DNA of 43,999 nt, from the IMG/VR virus record IMGVR_UViG_3300027782_002738, positions 1-43,999 of that record; one strand, 5' to 3'. This DNA is from a virus. The notes beneath the pieces were generated by a model that ran no database searches, was not told where the DNA came from, and saw nothing but the letters and a program-made list of their open reading frames with translations. Shown here one piece after another: positions 24,086 to 39,000 of the stretch; position 1 is the stretch's first letter; each line of letters starts with the position of its first letter. A program made the position numbers and the translations under genes.

Positions 24086-27000
24086 TTAAGACACCCCCAG
24101 ATTTAAGAAATATGCCGCATTTGTTTCGCTAATCTGTAACGGGTCTCCATCAGTTACATTGTAAATATTGCTATTCCAAGTCAAATTGTAATTTACGCTA
24201 GGTAATAAATTATTGGACAATATTCCAAATACTTCAGAATATTTTGGTATATAGTCTAATATTCCTGTACCATTTGACCCACGCTGTAGCCCAGTTATTG
24301 AGTTATTGTCTAGGTCTACTGCGGTAAATCTAATTTGTTCGCCGTTAATGTATATTAAATTGCCTTCAATTGTAGTTATGACTAAACTATTTCCCGCAAC
24401 AACACCGCTAGTTAACTGTAAAATTGGAGCTAAATCAATAATTACTATGGAATAATTGCTAGATGCGACATAACTACTTGTGGTAGTATTGTACACTATT
24501 AGCTGAGAAATAGTATTTTTATCAGCATCTAATCCTATACTTATAATACCATCTACTGCTGCCGGAGCGACAACATTTTGTACTAAGGTATCTGTAATTC
24601 TAGTCACATCAGATACATATATTGTCTCATCAGTGTAGTATAATGGATTAACTAACCAAGTTCTAGTATCAGTATTGGCTCTATATACAGTTCCGGCACC
24701 GTTCTTATTAACATTCTGTAAATATACCAATTGATTTGGTGTAGCACTAGATATCATACTAGTAATAGTAATTTTATCACCTGACACTATTGATACCAAA
24801 ATACTTAAATTATTATTAGCATTCAAATATAGTGATGATGACGGTACACGATATCCGTTAACAGTGACCCATAATCTATCAACATTACTTTGTTCCCACA
24901 CACTATCAACTATAAATGTTTCATCTACCCACATATAACCACCTGATGTATATGAAGATATACTTGTTACTGGATCATTAACGCCACTTATACCAGACAA
25001 GTACGGTGTATTATACAAATCAACTTCTGTATCATTAATAACATGTACATAATAAGTATTGTTGTTTAATTGTACTGAGCCCAAAGTACCATCTATTCTA
25101 ATTAATTGATCACTTGCTGTCGGTGAAGCTAATCCATGCGGGCTGCCAGTAGTGACACGCACTGCAGGTTGTCCACCTACATATGTTATCATATTACCAC
25201 TACCACTACCTGGATTAAATGTAGAACCACCTAAGGTTTGTGAGATGGTGAACGTACCATCATACGGTAGTGTAACAGATTTAACATAGTAAACAGTACC
25301 ATTAGTTAGTACATTGCCTACTGAAATACCCTTAAATATAATTGTTTGATCTACAATGAATCCACTAGTATCAGGACATGTTAATAAATTACCAGTGCTA
25401 GACACTACAGTTACGTTTGTAGTTACAATAGGAGATGTAATTTCATTATTAATATTAATAATATTTGAAACTGTAGCTCCGGTTATATCATACTGTGTAT
25501 TAAAATCTTGACGTTCTGTTAGATTATAGCTTGTAACTGCAACAACATCGTTTACTGTTGCTCCGGTAGTCAATGTTAATACGTTAGTTGATGAATTAAT
25601 AGTATAGTCCGTAGTTAATGGGTTTGTTGTAAATGTTAAACGTACGCCATTTATTTCTACTATAGCATTAGTTGGATTATCTCCACCTACATAATTTGTT
25701 AAATTAAAGTTAGTTTGTCCCGCTGTTGCAATAAAAGTTTTAAGTTCGGGAATAGTATAACCATATTGATCCGGATAAGTTTCACCAAACACAGTATAAG
25801 TTAGATAATCGGTTGTGTCAACATATTGTGCCGCAAATATTATTTTTGCTGAAATTCCATTATTTGCTATGCCAAATGCATAGTCATTAGTAATTCCAAT
25901 TGCACCACCAGCATCATCAGTCAATGCTAATACAGGACCTCCCAATGTGTCAGAAATAGTAAATTCATTAGCATCAATAATTGATTCAATATAATATACT
26001 GTTTGTGGAGATATCACACTACCAAACATAGTATCACTAAAGACAATTGGTTCACCTACTTCCATACCATCAGTAGTATTACATGTAATAGAATTAGTTG
26101 AACTGGATGTTTGTGTAATTCTATTAGTATGTCCTAATATAAGTTTAGTACCATTGTGATAGACTATTGGATCTGTCCAAGGGGCACCACTTCCAGTTTG
26201 TATTACAATATCCATTGAACCTGTATCACTAGTTAATACAAATGTAGGACCTGCTACTCCGCCTGGATTAGTTTCTGATATTGTAATTTTATTTGTTACA
26301 TTACTTACTGTTTTAACATAATAATGAGTATCTGCTACTATACCACCAAATACATCTCCATAAAATGTGATTTGATCGTTTATCGTAAAGTATCTTACAT
26401 CGTCACATAATATAGAATTTTCTGTACTATCTGTCTCCGATGCAATCACATTAACCGGTGATGTTCCGGGTATAATAACTCCTGATCCAGAGGTGCGAGT
26501 TGCGCTATAGTTACAGTTTAGATTTATTTCATTAAATCCAGTGTCTTCGTTGAGCCTAATTGGATCAGTTTGACTATTAGATTTTTCTAATTGATCACCG
26601 TTACCAACTTCATATACTTCTATCATTATCAAATCACCTGCAGGCAATGAACTTGATAACGTAATTGTTTTTATTATCCAATCTATTGTAAATGAATCAT
26701 TATCATATAATCGTGTGGCTAAACCAGTTGTGCCATCAATTTGGAATACTGATAACTGTGCCGGTATCAAAACTAATCTATCAAAACTAAAGATTACTTG
26801 ACCACTAAGTGGAGTTATAGTGGTAGCTACAACATTATATCCAACATGTTGATAAGTTGCTACAGGCCAATCTGTTCCCGGACGAGTTGTGACTATCATT
26901 GTTAGATTATCAGATACTACTCCCGGTACTAATTCTTCAGGACCATAGCCTGAAGTAAATGCATCTCCTTGAACGTCATATATAGTAGGATCAGTAATAA

Positions 27001-30000
27001 ATATGTTACTAATTGTCCAATCAGTTCCATTTGTACTATTAAGTATAACATTGTTATTGCCTGTTGCAATAAATTCACTTAAATCATTATTCCATATAAC
27101 GCTATTTAAGTTTTCAGTAGTACCTGATATTTCTACGGACCATGTACTACCATCAGATGTTACAATACGTCCTCCTTCTCCAACAATAACAAATAATCCT
27201 AGACTATCAGAATAAGTAATATCTCTTAAGTTATCAGTACCGGTACTAATATCATTCCAGTTACTACCGTTAATACTTGTAAAGATTGCTCCATTATTTC
27301 CAACAACTACAATAGTGTTATTACCACTAGATACACCATATAGATTTTCATATGATGCCGAAGGTGTTATATTTGTCCATGTTATTCCGTCTAAGCTTTT
27401 TAATATAACACTTTTGGTTATTGTAGGGATAACACTATAATCAGGGCCAACTCCTACAGCAACAAAGCCATCAAAATTATTAATAGATATTGCCGATACT
27501 CCATATAAAATCATATCAGCGACTCGATATGTTTCTAACCATGTATAAGCGTCAAGACTAGATACAATATTATCACCAACTGCAACATACGTGCCATTAA
27601 AATAAGTAACACTATTCAAACTTGTATTACCTATTGAAACTGTTCCATTTTCTAATCCTGTAGTAGTCCAAACAATTCCGTCAGAACTTACTACTATAGG
27701 AGTTGCATTATTTTGTGAACTTATAACATATTTTGTATCAGCATATACAATATCAGATAAACCAATTGGTTGACTTGTTAATTTATTAGACAGCCATGTA
27801 GTGCCATTTGTACTATTAGTAATATCTGAATATGTTGGTGTATTAGAAGGTGCAAAATATTTAATACCGTCCCAGACAATAGAAGTAACATCTACTTCAG
27901 TCGGACTAAACAATTGATCCTGTAAGATAGTATCTAATGTGTATTCCTCTGATGGAGGGAATGCATTATCTTTATATGTACTATTTGGATAAATAATGCC
28001 ATCAACTAATTGTGTCAAATCTACACCAGGCATATTAATAGTTGGTTGATAGTAACCCATAATTCTATCTAGGGCATTTAATTTTCTACTATCACTACGC
28101 AACTCTTCCCATTTACCAAATATAAACTCTGTGTCGTTATTACTAATAATACATTGATAAACTCTATTATTGTACTTGACAATACTTTGATTAAAGTAGA
28201 ATGGTTCTGGTAATAATGCATAATCACCTGCAGTAAACGGGAAATTAATTCCACTTACTGGGATTTGTAACAATGAATCACTATATACTTCACATTCTGT
28301 TGTTGATATTACTTTTAAGTAATATTGTTCAACTATTTCAGGAGGAGTGCCTGAATTGATTAATGATGTTACTTGACCATTTGATCCAATAGTATTAACT
28401 GTCATTACTAAGTTATTTGCAGGAGTTGCACCATTTAAATTAGCACCTAATACTGTAAATGTATTATTGATGGCGTAACCTCCGCCCCCACTAATAATAA
28501 CAACGCTATATCCACCTAATACCCAATTTACATTAACTGTTAGACTTGATGTTGGATATTGTGTTAATGTTGTAGTTGATGAGGCATTTGATAATGGGAG
28601 AACCCCTCCACCTAAAGTGGCTGATACTTTAATATAAGATGAACCAGTTGCAGTCATTGACCCGGTACCTGCAGATAGAGCAAGTTCTGCACCACCAGAT
28701 GAGTCTGAAATAGTAAAATCAGTTCCATTAATATCTAATGTTTTGACAAAATATAACGTATTTTCAATAGTTCCACCTAAGGTAGATCCAGTGAAAGTTA
28801 TCGGCATATTAACATAGAATCCAGCTGTACCAGTACCAGTAGAAATTAATACATTTGCTGACGTAGTTTCAATTACTTCAGTAGTTACTGTACCGGTGTT
28901 GACTACCCAATAAGTTGTTCCTGTACTTAATCCACCATATGACGCGGACAATCTAATTGGCATATTTACATAAATGTTTGTAATACCACCAGTTTCAGAT
29001 TCTAGTGCAAGATAATCGCCGTCTGCTAATGCATTTTTAATAGTGCGAGTAATTAAATTACCTTGAGTATATGCAGGATTAGTTACAGTAGAAGTTGAAG
29101 TTGGATAGAATGTAAACTGTTGACCAGTAACTTGACCAGGACTTACTGGCAATCCAACATTACATGTCATTGTACCTGTAGCGGTAGTTAATTGTACTAT
29201 ATCTTTTTGATCTGTTCCTGTACATCCTGTACCTGTACCTGCTGCCTGATCAGCTAAGCCAAATGTTCCACCATTTTGTACACTAGAAATTTGGAAATTA
29301 GTATCATTAATTATAGCACTTACATAATAAATAGTACCATCTACTATATTACCAAACGTTGCTACAGCAGATCCACTGACACTCATGGTATTAAATATAA
29401 TAGGATCATTAAATGATAGTCCGGTTGTATCGTCACATGTTATGTAGTCTGTGCTGGCTGCAGTACTATACACGCTAACCATTACTGGATCTTCTGCTGT
29501 AGACATAGTAAATCTTTGATTGTCTATTACAGTAGTAACATAATATCTTTCATTTTCAATAACACCACCAAATACATTGCCTACAAAGAATAACGGTAAA
29601 TTTGTATAGAACCCGTTAGTTCCTCCTAAACCACTGCCAGTTAACGGTACTGTTATTGCATTAGTTGTACTTGTAGTTGCTGTAGCAGTTAATATTCCTG
29701 GATAGAATATAGTAACTACTGCTGTATTAGTTACTTCACCTACGTAGGCAGTTAATCCGGCTGCGCCTAAAGATGTTCCAACCATTGAGACAACTGTACC
29801 TGGCACACCACCTGATATACTAGCAGATATAGTAAACTTGTCTCCGTCGACTAATGATTTAATATAGTATGTAGTTTCTACTGTTATGTTACCGGTAACC
29901 GCTCCTATAAATTGAATTGGCATGCCAATATAAAAACCTATTGTTGGGTTAGTTATTGTATCACTATTGATTAGTGATGCACCACCATCAGAGGCAGTTA

Positions 30001-33000
30001 TTGTTATTGTGTTAGTACCAGAATTAATAGCCGATACTAGTCTTGTACGTGAACTCCAATCGATTACCTCAACATTTGTAACGTTTTCAATCTCAAAAAC
30101 TGCGCCTGCGGCACTGGACAAGATAGTATCAATGTCCGGTGCAGTAGACTGTAATCCAATACTTGAACTAGAAATTCTTTCTGAATTATTATACAATCCA
30201 GCATAGAAACTTCCATAAAATGCTCCACCTTCCCATTCAGTTAATTCTGAATTGTAAGTTGTTCTATCAAATCGCAATGTGATTTGATTTTCTCGTATTG
30301 GTAAAGAAGTTGATACACAACTTGCTCTAGCACTAACGTTTAATGCATTATTAATACCTGAGCCAGTATCAAACAATACTACACGGTCACTATCGTTAAT
30401 TGCATCTCTGTAGGTAGTGTATAAAGCAATAACAAATGTTGGGGTAGATTCTAGAACATTTACATAGTAATATTGGTCAACATCTAAACCACCTACAGCA
30501 GTTGTATTTGTGCCTATAGTATATTTTATCAAGTCTCCTGTTTGTAGCAACGGTGAGGGCAATGATATTGTATTTGATAATAAATTAACATCATCCGAAG
30601 TGAATGAGACTGACACAGATGGATCAATTATAATTTGAGGTAATACTGCATATCCATCACCTGGATCAATTACATCTACACGTAATATTGCATCTAAGTT
30701 CATTACTACTTGCAATACTGCCGCACGTCTTGGTGCTGGATATATAGTAGTATCAATATATGCAACTACTCTAGGAGGTTCGGTATAACCACGACCGCTG
30801 TTTAATACTAATATAGCAGGTAAATTTATTGTAATTATTTCACCCGGTATATGTGCCGTTATTGGTGTACCGTCAACACCGCGTGTTAGCCCACTTAGGG
30901 TGTTAGTTGAACGGTCAACATTAGAATATCCTATCAATTCATCTCCAATTAATATTGTGCCATTAATTGGGAATCCATATGCATTATCTACAGCCATAGC
31001 CGGAGAATTTAATGAAACATATGATGCTAATACAGTTATTTGATAATTATCAACTCCGGTAATACCTAAACCATAATTATTAAACCACTCAGAATACGGG
31101 GCAGTTTGCCATATAGGATCTGTTGGTAAATATTGGTTAGTTTCACTTGGATTACTATATACTAATTCAGGAGTAATAAACTGTTGAACTCCAGTATTAT
31201 ATTGTGCGGGTAAATCAAAATCAGTTATAGTTCCTGCATATAAATCAGAACCTGTATACTTAAATAAGAACTCTTTAATAACCACGTGGTATGGTTTAAC
31301 TTCATTGATATACCCAGCTAAGAAATCTTGATTATCTGATTGGAATACTTCTAACGGTAATAATTCACGTATGGTATGTCCAACATCAATAAATGATGTT
31401 TTATTTAACCACGGTAAATAATTCTGTGATTCAATTGATTCACTTTGGATGAATTCAAATAATAGAATTAAACTTTTATTTCTATAAATCAATAACTCAT
31501 TAGTATAAATTTCTTCATTCAATGCTCTAACTATACTTCGTGTTTCTTGTGATGGATATGTATCATACGGAGTAGTGTCAAAGAAATTATCCCCAAAGCC
31601 TAATCTGGCTGTAGCATAATCCCATAGATTACTACTAAACTCAATAGTACCGTCTTGTAAACCAATACGTTCCCATGTATTCAAATTAGTATATACATAT
31701 GTTTCTGATTTTCCATCTCCGTTTGCTGCAACAGTAACAATTAAACCAGCAGTCGCACCTATTGTTGCTAAGTCGGCATATATAGCTACCTGTAATGCTG
31801 ATTTAGTATTATCATCATACCCTGTTGCCCACCAATTAATATAATACCAATAATCGGTAGTACTATAGAATGGTAATACACTACCATTCCAATTAGGATT
31901 ATCCACTGTTGATGGGTTTGTTGTACCCTCAGTATATAAGAATAATGACCTGCGTGTTTCACTTATAGGATACTGTGCTAATATTTCATTAGCATATGTT
32001 AAATAATTTTTCAATGCAAGTAATCTACTGACAAAGAAACTTTGTCTTGGTCTTGCATATATACCATATTGCACTGGTTTAGGTAAAAATGGATCAGGTA
32101 CTACTGCCCCGGATTCATCTACGCCGCATAAACTATCTAACATTCTATCATATAATGATTCTGGAACATCAGATCCATTAGTAGTAGGTAATCCGGGTAA
32201 GAAATCATCAGCATAATTAGTACGAATTAAATTGTGCAAACTATGTGATACATCATCGTTTGTTCCAGTAGAATAACCAATATGTAATACTGTATCGTTA
32301 GCATTAATATTATCTCCACAATTGTATAAAGCAAATATATCTTGTTCCAAAGGAGCAAAATAACTAATACCAGAATTAATCGGTGATGCAATATATGATT
32401 GAATAATACTATCTGCTAATGTTTTACCACGTTTAGTGAATATAATATTAGTATTTCTTACCCAATAGAAGTATATGGGAGTTAATATACCAGTTGCATT
32501 TAAGGTATATTCAATTGCATAATTACCAATATTATATGGTGTCCCTGGACCCGCATATGATATTGGAGGTACGTTACTTGTTATCCAACTATAAACAGTT
32601 ACATCACTACCCGGGAATATTTGTCCCCACCATTTGCTATTATATACAATACTATTTTGATGATAGTTTACAAATCGGGTCGTACTCGTATTAAACCATA
32701 TTTGTCCAACTTGAGCGGATCCCCATACCATTGAACCGTTAGTATTTTCAGGACTATTATATCCAGCTGGATCAACATTAGATACTACATCAATATTTTG
32801 TCTTACTGATCCTAATATTTTACCCTGTAATGGGTCGATATAATCCAAATTGTCTAATGTAGCATTAGTAATTGCGCTATACAATTGTATGTTTTGAATT
32901 CTATTGATATCAACTACCGGACTTGAACTTCTATATACACTCCAATCAGGTGTTCCTGTAGAATTAAAATATGTTACAATTTGTCCTGCAACAGAATCTG

Positions 33001-36000
33001 GTTTAAAGTTTGGAGTACCAATAACTACACGTGATGCGCTAAAATCTATAGAATGACCATACATTGGTTGACTACCAAATGTTTCATTAATATCATTTGT
33101 ACTTTGTGCATATACAAAATTACCGCAATTTGCCAATGATTCATTGTATACTGATAAGTAATCAAACATATACACCGCACCTGCATTTTGATAAGTGTCT
33201 ACCCATTGTGTAGCATTGTTATCAAATAATGTATCATTATCATAATCTTCATCATCTGTGGAATCAAAAGTAGTTGCTTCATAACGTGTAGCTGTTGGCG
33301 CACTTACGACAAACGAATTAAATTCATTAAACTTAACTACATTACCAAATTGAGTTGTACCTTGTACATGAGGATCATTGATCACCTGTGTTAGTGTATA
33401 TGTGGTAATTCCCAATTCTGCCCATGTATCTGAATCTAATACTGTAACATTAAGTTTATTATTGGGTGATGCTAACGAATTATCTAACAAACTAATAATT
33501 AACTTACCATCAACTGCGGTAGCTTGTACATTAGTAATATTTGCCTGATTAATTGCAGTAGCAACTACTGTTGCATTACCTGCAGTCAATGTTACCATGT
33601 AACCATTAACTAAAATTGTTCTAGTAGTTGTGATGTTAGTATCAGTAGTACCAATAATTATACCGTACTTTCCGCCACCGTTTGTATAACGATATACAGC
33701 ACCTTCTTGATTTGTACTGTTTAATTCAAACGGTGCACCAATTAATATTTCTGTAGCATAAGTGTTTGTATCTACACTTTTACCAAATTGTACACCAATT
33801 CTAGGTGTGCTCTCCGCTATGATACGCTGGCACGATGCAAGTTTACTACCACTCACCGTAATAATATCCCCGGCTGTCAAACTCTGAATAACATTGAATG
33901 TTGAATCTACATAGAAATAATTTGAGTCAGCAATCAAAGTTCCGTTAACTGATACAAATAACGGAACATCTTGTGGTACTGCGGTCATTGAACCACTACC
34001 GTTGTTTAGTTGTAATACAGGGCCATTACGAGTAGTAGATACAGAGAAATGGTAAAGGTCAGGTGCGCTTAATATATAGTAAACGGTGTTCGTTGCTACT
34101 CCGCCAAATACAGTCCCTGTAAATACGACTGGATCACCTAACACAAAATCGCTGCCGGATGAAGTAAAGAGGTCTGTAGTAGAATCACTGCTAGTAATAT
34201 CATAAAATACTGGGTTTGCGACTGATGGTTCCCATGCTAAGGTAAACTGTTGGAGTACTAAAGGTATACTTGTATATTGTACTTCAAAATTTTGTACAGC
34301 TCTGTTATACACATCTGCCAATCCAAAATTAGTAATAGTGCTACCAAAGTTAGGATACGAATAATTAGGAGATGCAAGTACTACCTTATCACCATAGTAA
34401 TTAGTTGCAATTGACATTTCAAATGCATTATTATTAGTTAATCCTAAAGAGGAGCCACTATTAGTGAGTACATACGTTTCGGTAACTGGCGAAAATTGAT
34501 ACATAAGCATGTTGCCGGTGTATAATGTAGGAATAATAGTTGTATGAATGTTTGATACATATAACCAATTACCGTCTCCAGAAAATGCCATTGAACTACC
34601 AAAATTTATAATATCAGCAGGTGCAGTAATAGTTTGTAATAGTTGCAATTCATCAACTGTTGTATTGACAACCAAACGATATACTTTAATTTTTCTATCA
34701 GATAATGTAGCCCCGGTGGGCTGTGAAATTGCAAATATATCATTAGCATATGCAATAGTTGTACCAAATGATGTACTACCGGTTAGAGTTTGCATTAAAT
34801 CATATCTATCAAACAACACATTATATGAATACCGATACGCTACACCAGCATCTGCATCACCTATCAAGTATCCCAATGTGTTGGTATATGCGACAGCACT
34901 TCCAAATGTTTCTGAACCGTCTTTAACTAATTCTGAATCATATGCATAGTTTATACTCTTACGATAGACTGCCCAATCACCATCATTATTAGTATCTACC
35001 CAAACTTTAGTTTTAACAAATTCAGTATTCAATAAAGGCAAATCAATGATATCGCTAGGATTAGCCACACGTTGTGATTGGAATCTAAATCCAATACCTT
35101 GGCCAGTTATAGTAGTAATTGACGGAGCTAATGTTACATTAACTAATACACTATTTAGGTCAATTACAGTATTAACTATATAGTAACCATTCAAACTGTC
35201 GTTAAAGTTTACAATTGCAAATGGTTTATATTTTGTCAATCCATGTGGATTATTAAATGTTATTGTTGCTGTACCATTTAGATTGTTTTTTGCAAATACT
35301 ACAGCACCCAAACTTACTGGTGTCATAACTTGCCAAGTACCTTGATAATCAGCTAGCCAAACATATTGTCCTACATATAATTCTGATAGTGGTGTTAATA
35401 TACCTCGAGGTGATGTACTGTTTGCTAAATTATAATAATAATATGCCGCAATACGCATATCATTAAAGTTAGCATAGCCTGCAGTTGGGAATAATGTTGA
35501 CGGTGTATCTGTTGGTAATAACGGCAATACATTTGTACTAGTTACTGGCCGACCGTAATTATATAAACTATATAGCGGAACTTCTTGCTGTACTCCGTCG
35601 GTAGCTATGCCATTAGTCAATCCAACAATGCTAGGATTACCGGTTAATAAGTTTTGATTTAATTTAAAGTCAATAAAATTACTGTTGAGTACGCCACCAA
35701 ACTCTCCTGCCTTAATACCCCAATTTTCATAGATATCATAATCAATACCACCTTGAGGTAAGTTAGCACCTTTGAAAGCACTGGCTGCGTTCAATGTACC
35801 TTTATTCTTAATAAAGTTTTTATAAACATTAATTTGTGTAATATCAGTTAAGTCAACTAATGCTAAATAATCACGGGGACGATACCCAATTAAACTAAAA
35901 CTTAATAAATCTGCATCATTCTCTAAGTTAGCACGATTCACATCATAATATATTGTGCTTTCATATGAACGGGTACTTGTGTTAGGTAGTAACCCTTTTT

Positions 36001-39000
36001 GTATTTCGTTATAATCTGTTTGTTTCCACTCACGTTCTTCAAATACTTCTTTTGCTTGAATAATAGTAAGTGCAATCCAATATTTGTTTTTATACTTAAC
36101 TATGCTACCGGTTGTATATTTTACTGTCTTATTCCAGTCAAGTATGTTATCTTGATTTAAGATAAAGCCCTGAGCATCAATTGTTCCATTCCATTCAGCA
36201 GTTTTGGCGCCACGAACGGTAATACGATTTTGTCGTAGACCAGTAATCAAGTTATAAATTACGTCATCAAATAATGTAACATTATCAAATACAATACCAT
36301 GTTCGAAATTACTAATATTGAATTGACCGTAGGCAACAGTGTCACCCTGATTTAAAGGTTGTGCTGTGAATAATGTTCCATCACGAACTATACTTAAATC
36401 TGTACTTTGTATTGGATATAAATTTTGATTTAATACAAAATTCTGTCTTTGCAATGTTAATGGTTGTACAATGTAACTATCTTTATTAATAGAAATTAAG
36501 TTGGATGCAGGATTAATATTAACAATACTTCCTACTTCCCACCCTGATTGTGCCCAATATAAATACTCGGCTACCATTTGTCTCCAACTGACTGTTAATC
36601 CAGATTCAATTTGCTCAAACAATACACCTTGACTTGCCAAATATCTTCCATAACCGTCTAGAAATTGTGATACTTGTTGTACTGTTATAAACTCAGTACC
36701 ATATGCTACTACCTCAGGTGTGTCATAATAATCTCTAGCTAATTGTACACTCAATCCCTGAACAGAAATTCTTTCATTATTGCCATTAATTTTAGGTGCT
36801 AATATTTTAAAATAAGCATTAGTTTGACTGTTGCCATATACTTTGTAACCAGTGGTTGTTAATTGTACAACTACACCACTATAAACAATTTTATCAAACG
36901 GTTGATTATCATATAACAATACTTGATAGCTTTCGTCCGGTATCAATAAACTACTGTTATTGCTATTAGCTGTTGATTTTTCAACATAAAATTTTAATAA
37001 ATTTTTATCACTAAAACCTGCAAGCCTGTATACCAATCTAACATCAATATTGTCTAGCAAATCAATAATATTAGTAGTTGCGTCAATACCTACTTGTTTT
37101 TCAAAGTCAACTATCCAATTTATATAACTTGTTTTAGCTGTGCCATTACCATAAATATCTACATCACTTATAACTAAATGACTACGATTGTTAACTAGAT
37201 ATTGTCCAAATTCTTCATTATATTTGTAGTTGTCAATATCAACCCCTAAGTTAAAAAACTCAGCTGGCTTAGTTAACGCTAATATACGCATTAAGTCAAA
37301 TGGCCATGAACTACTTCTACGATATGAGAACTCTGCTGGACCTACATCTCCTACTACCCAATCACGGTTGAATGATGTATTACTATAGTTACCTACAATA
37401 GAAACAAAAGGTGAAACTAAGTTACCTTGACTATCTACTGGCAATACCTGTAATAATTGCGGACGGATGGCTGACGTAATGACAACGGGGTTACCGTTAT
37501 TCCAGTCAATACCCTCTGCTAAATCATTCCATAATACTAAGTTGTCACTGGTATACGGCGCCGGACCGTATCGTGTTTCCCACCATGTGGGTTTATCAGT
37601 AAAGCCAAGCATGGCCCATGGCATAGTATCTGGATTACTAGTGTCATAGAAATATTCATATATACCTCTCCAGTACCCCTGTGGAATCACTTCTCTGTTT
37701 ATTTTATTACCACTTTGATTATAGTTGTATGTAAATTCGTTGTCGGAACTATAAAATTGAGTTTTATAATTAATTCTATTTTGACCAACCCAATCTAAAA
37801 AACTAGTTGTGTAAATTTGTAATATTTCATCATAACTATAATCAGTATTTCTAAAGAAGCCCGGTAATATTTCATATTCTTGTATAGGAATAACATTACT
37901 TAATTTTAAATTATTATATATACGTTTTTCAAACTCAAGTAATACCTGATCTCTAAAATCAATTAATACTCCGTCAATGTAATCACCATACAATTTATTG
38001 TATGAACCATCATGCCCCACAATGAAATATGCTGGCTGATAATATGCTGTATCTAATATAACAGTAGGAATAGTTGAAGGATATAATCCTAATTTAGTAG
38101 GAGTATTTGGAACATAACTACCGTATGTTTGATTATATTCTTTAACAGTAATTTGATCACCTGGTGCTAAAGCCAGTGTAACTGTTAAGGACGGACTATT
38201 GGAACTTATAGTGTAATCAACCCCATTAATCAATTGAGTAATTATTCCTGATGTATTAGTTAAATAAACCAATACTCCGTTATAATTAGCTGTAGCAAAA
38301 TTATATATTTTACTTAATGGATATATACTTATATCTAATGCATTTGCAAAACTGTAGGTGTTAGTAATATATGCCGCTTTCGATGGCAACATATCGCTCC
38401 AAAAGAAACTATTACTATCTGTTTTAGCGTTAGTAATTTTGTCTAATGCATTATCTAGCATATTTGCCGGAGATATACGTTGACTAAAATCTGTTGTATT
38501 AATTGTGTCAACTAATAATGTTTTAAATGTAATATATTCTCTACTGTTGTACATTAACGCATTGAATAGATTATGATTTTGTTTACGTAAAAAGGCCCCA
38601 GGTAATAATAAACTTGCGCTATTTTGAATTATTCTATTACTATACGGAACCATGTTACCTAAATCACGGTAATTATTTGCACCAAATACGTCGCCGGTAG
38701 TGTTTGGATTATTATAGAAACTACTTTGATATTGGCCACGTATATCACCTACATTAACTGTAGTAACATCTTCATTTAGTGGGTTATTATTTAAATTAAC
38801 AGGTATACCATAATAAGCTGTTTCACTTACCTGATCACTTAATAATAATATTTCAATTACCGTATCTACTTCTGGATTAGGAACGGTAAAGGTTACTATT
38901 GTTTGTGTACCAGTTGTCTCTACTGTATAAGCACTTGAATATTGTATTTTATTATTTACAAAAAGCTGTATAGTAGGCCATGCACTATCTGTGTCAACTA

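Noticed and set aside
34548-34949. 133-codon open frame on the plus strand
   Set aside because: It lies wholly inside the giant gene on the other strand and has no ribosome site or neighbours; the opposite reading contains the clear FG-GAP-like repeats.
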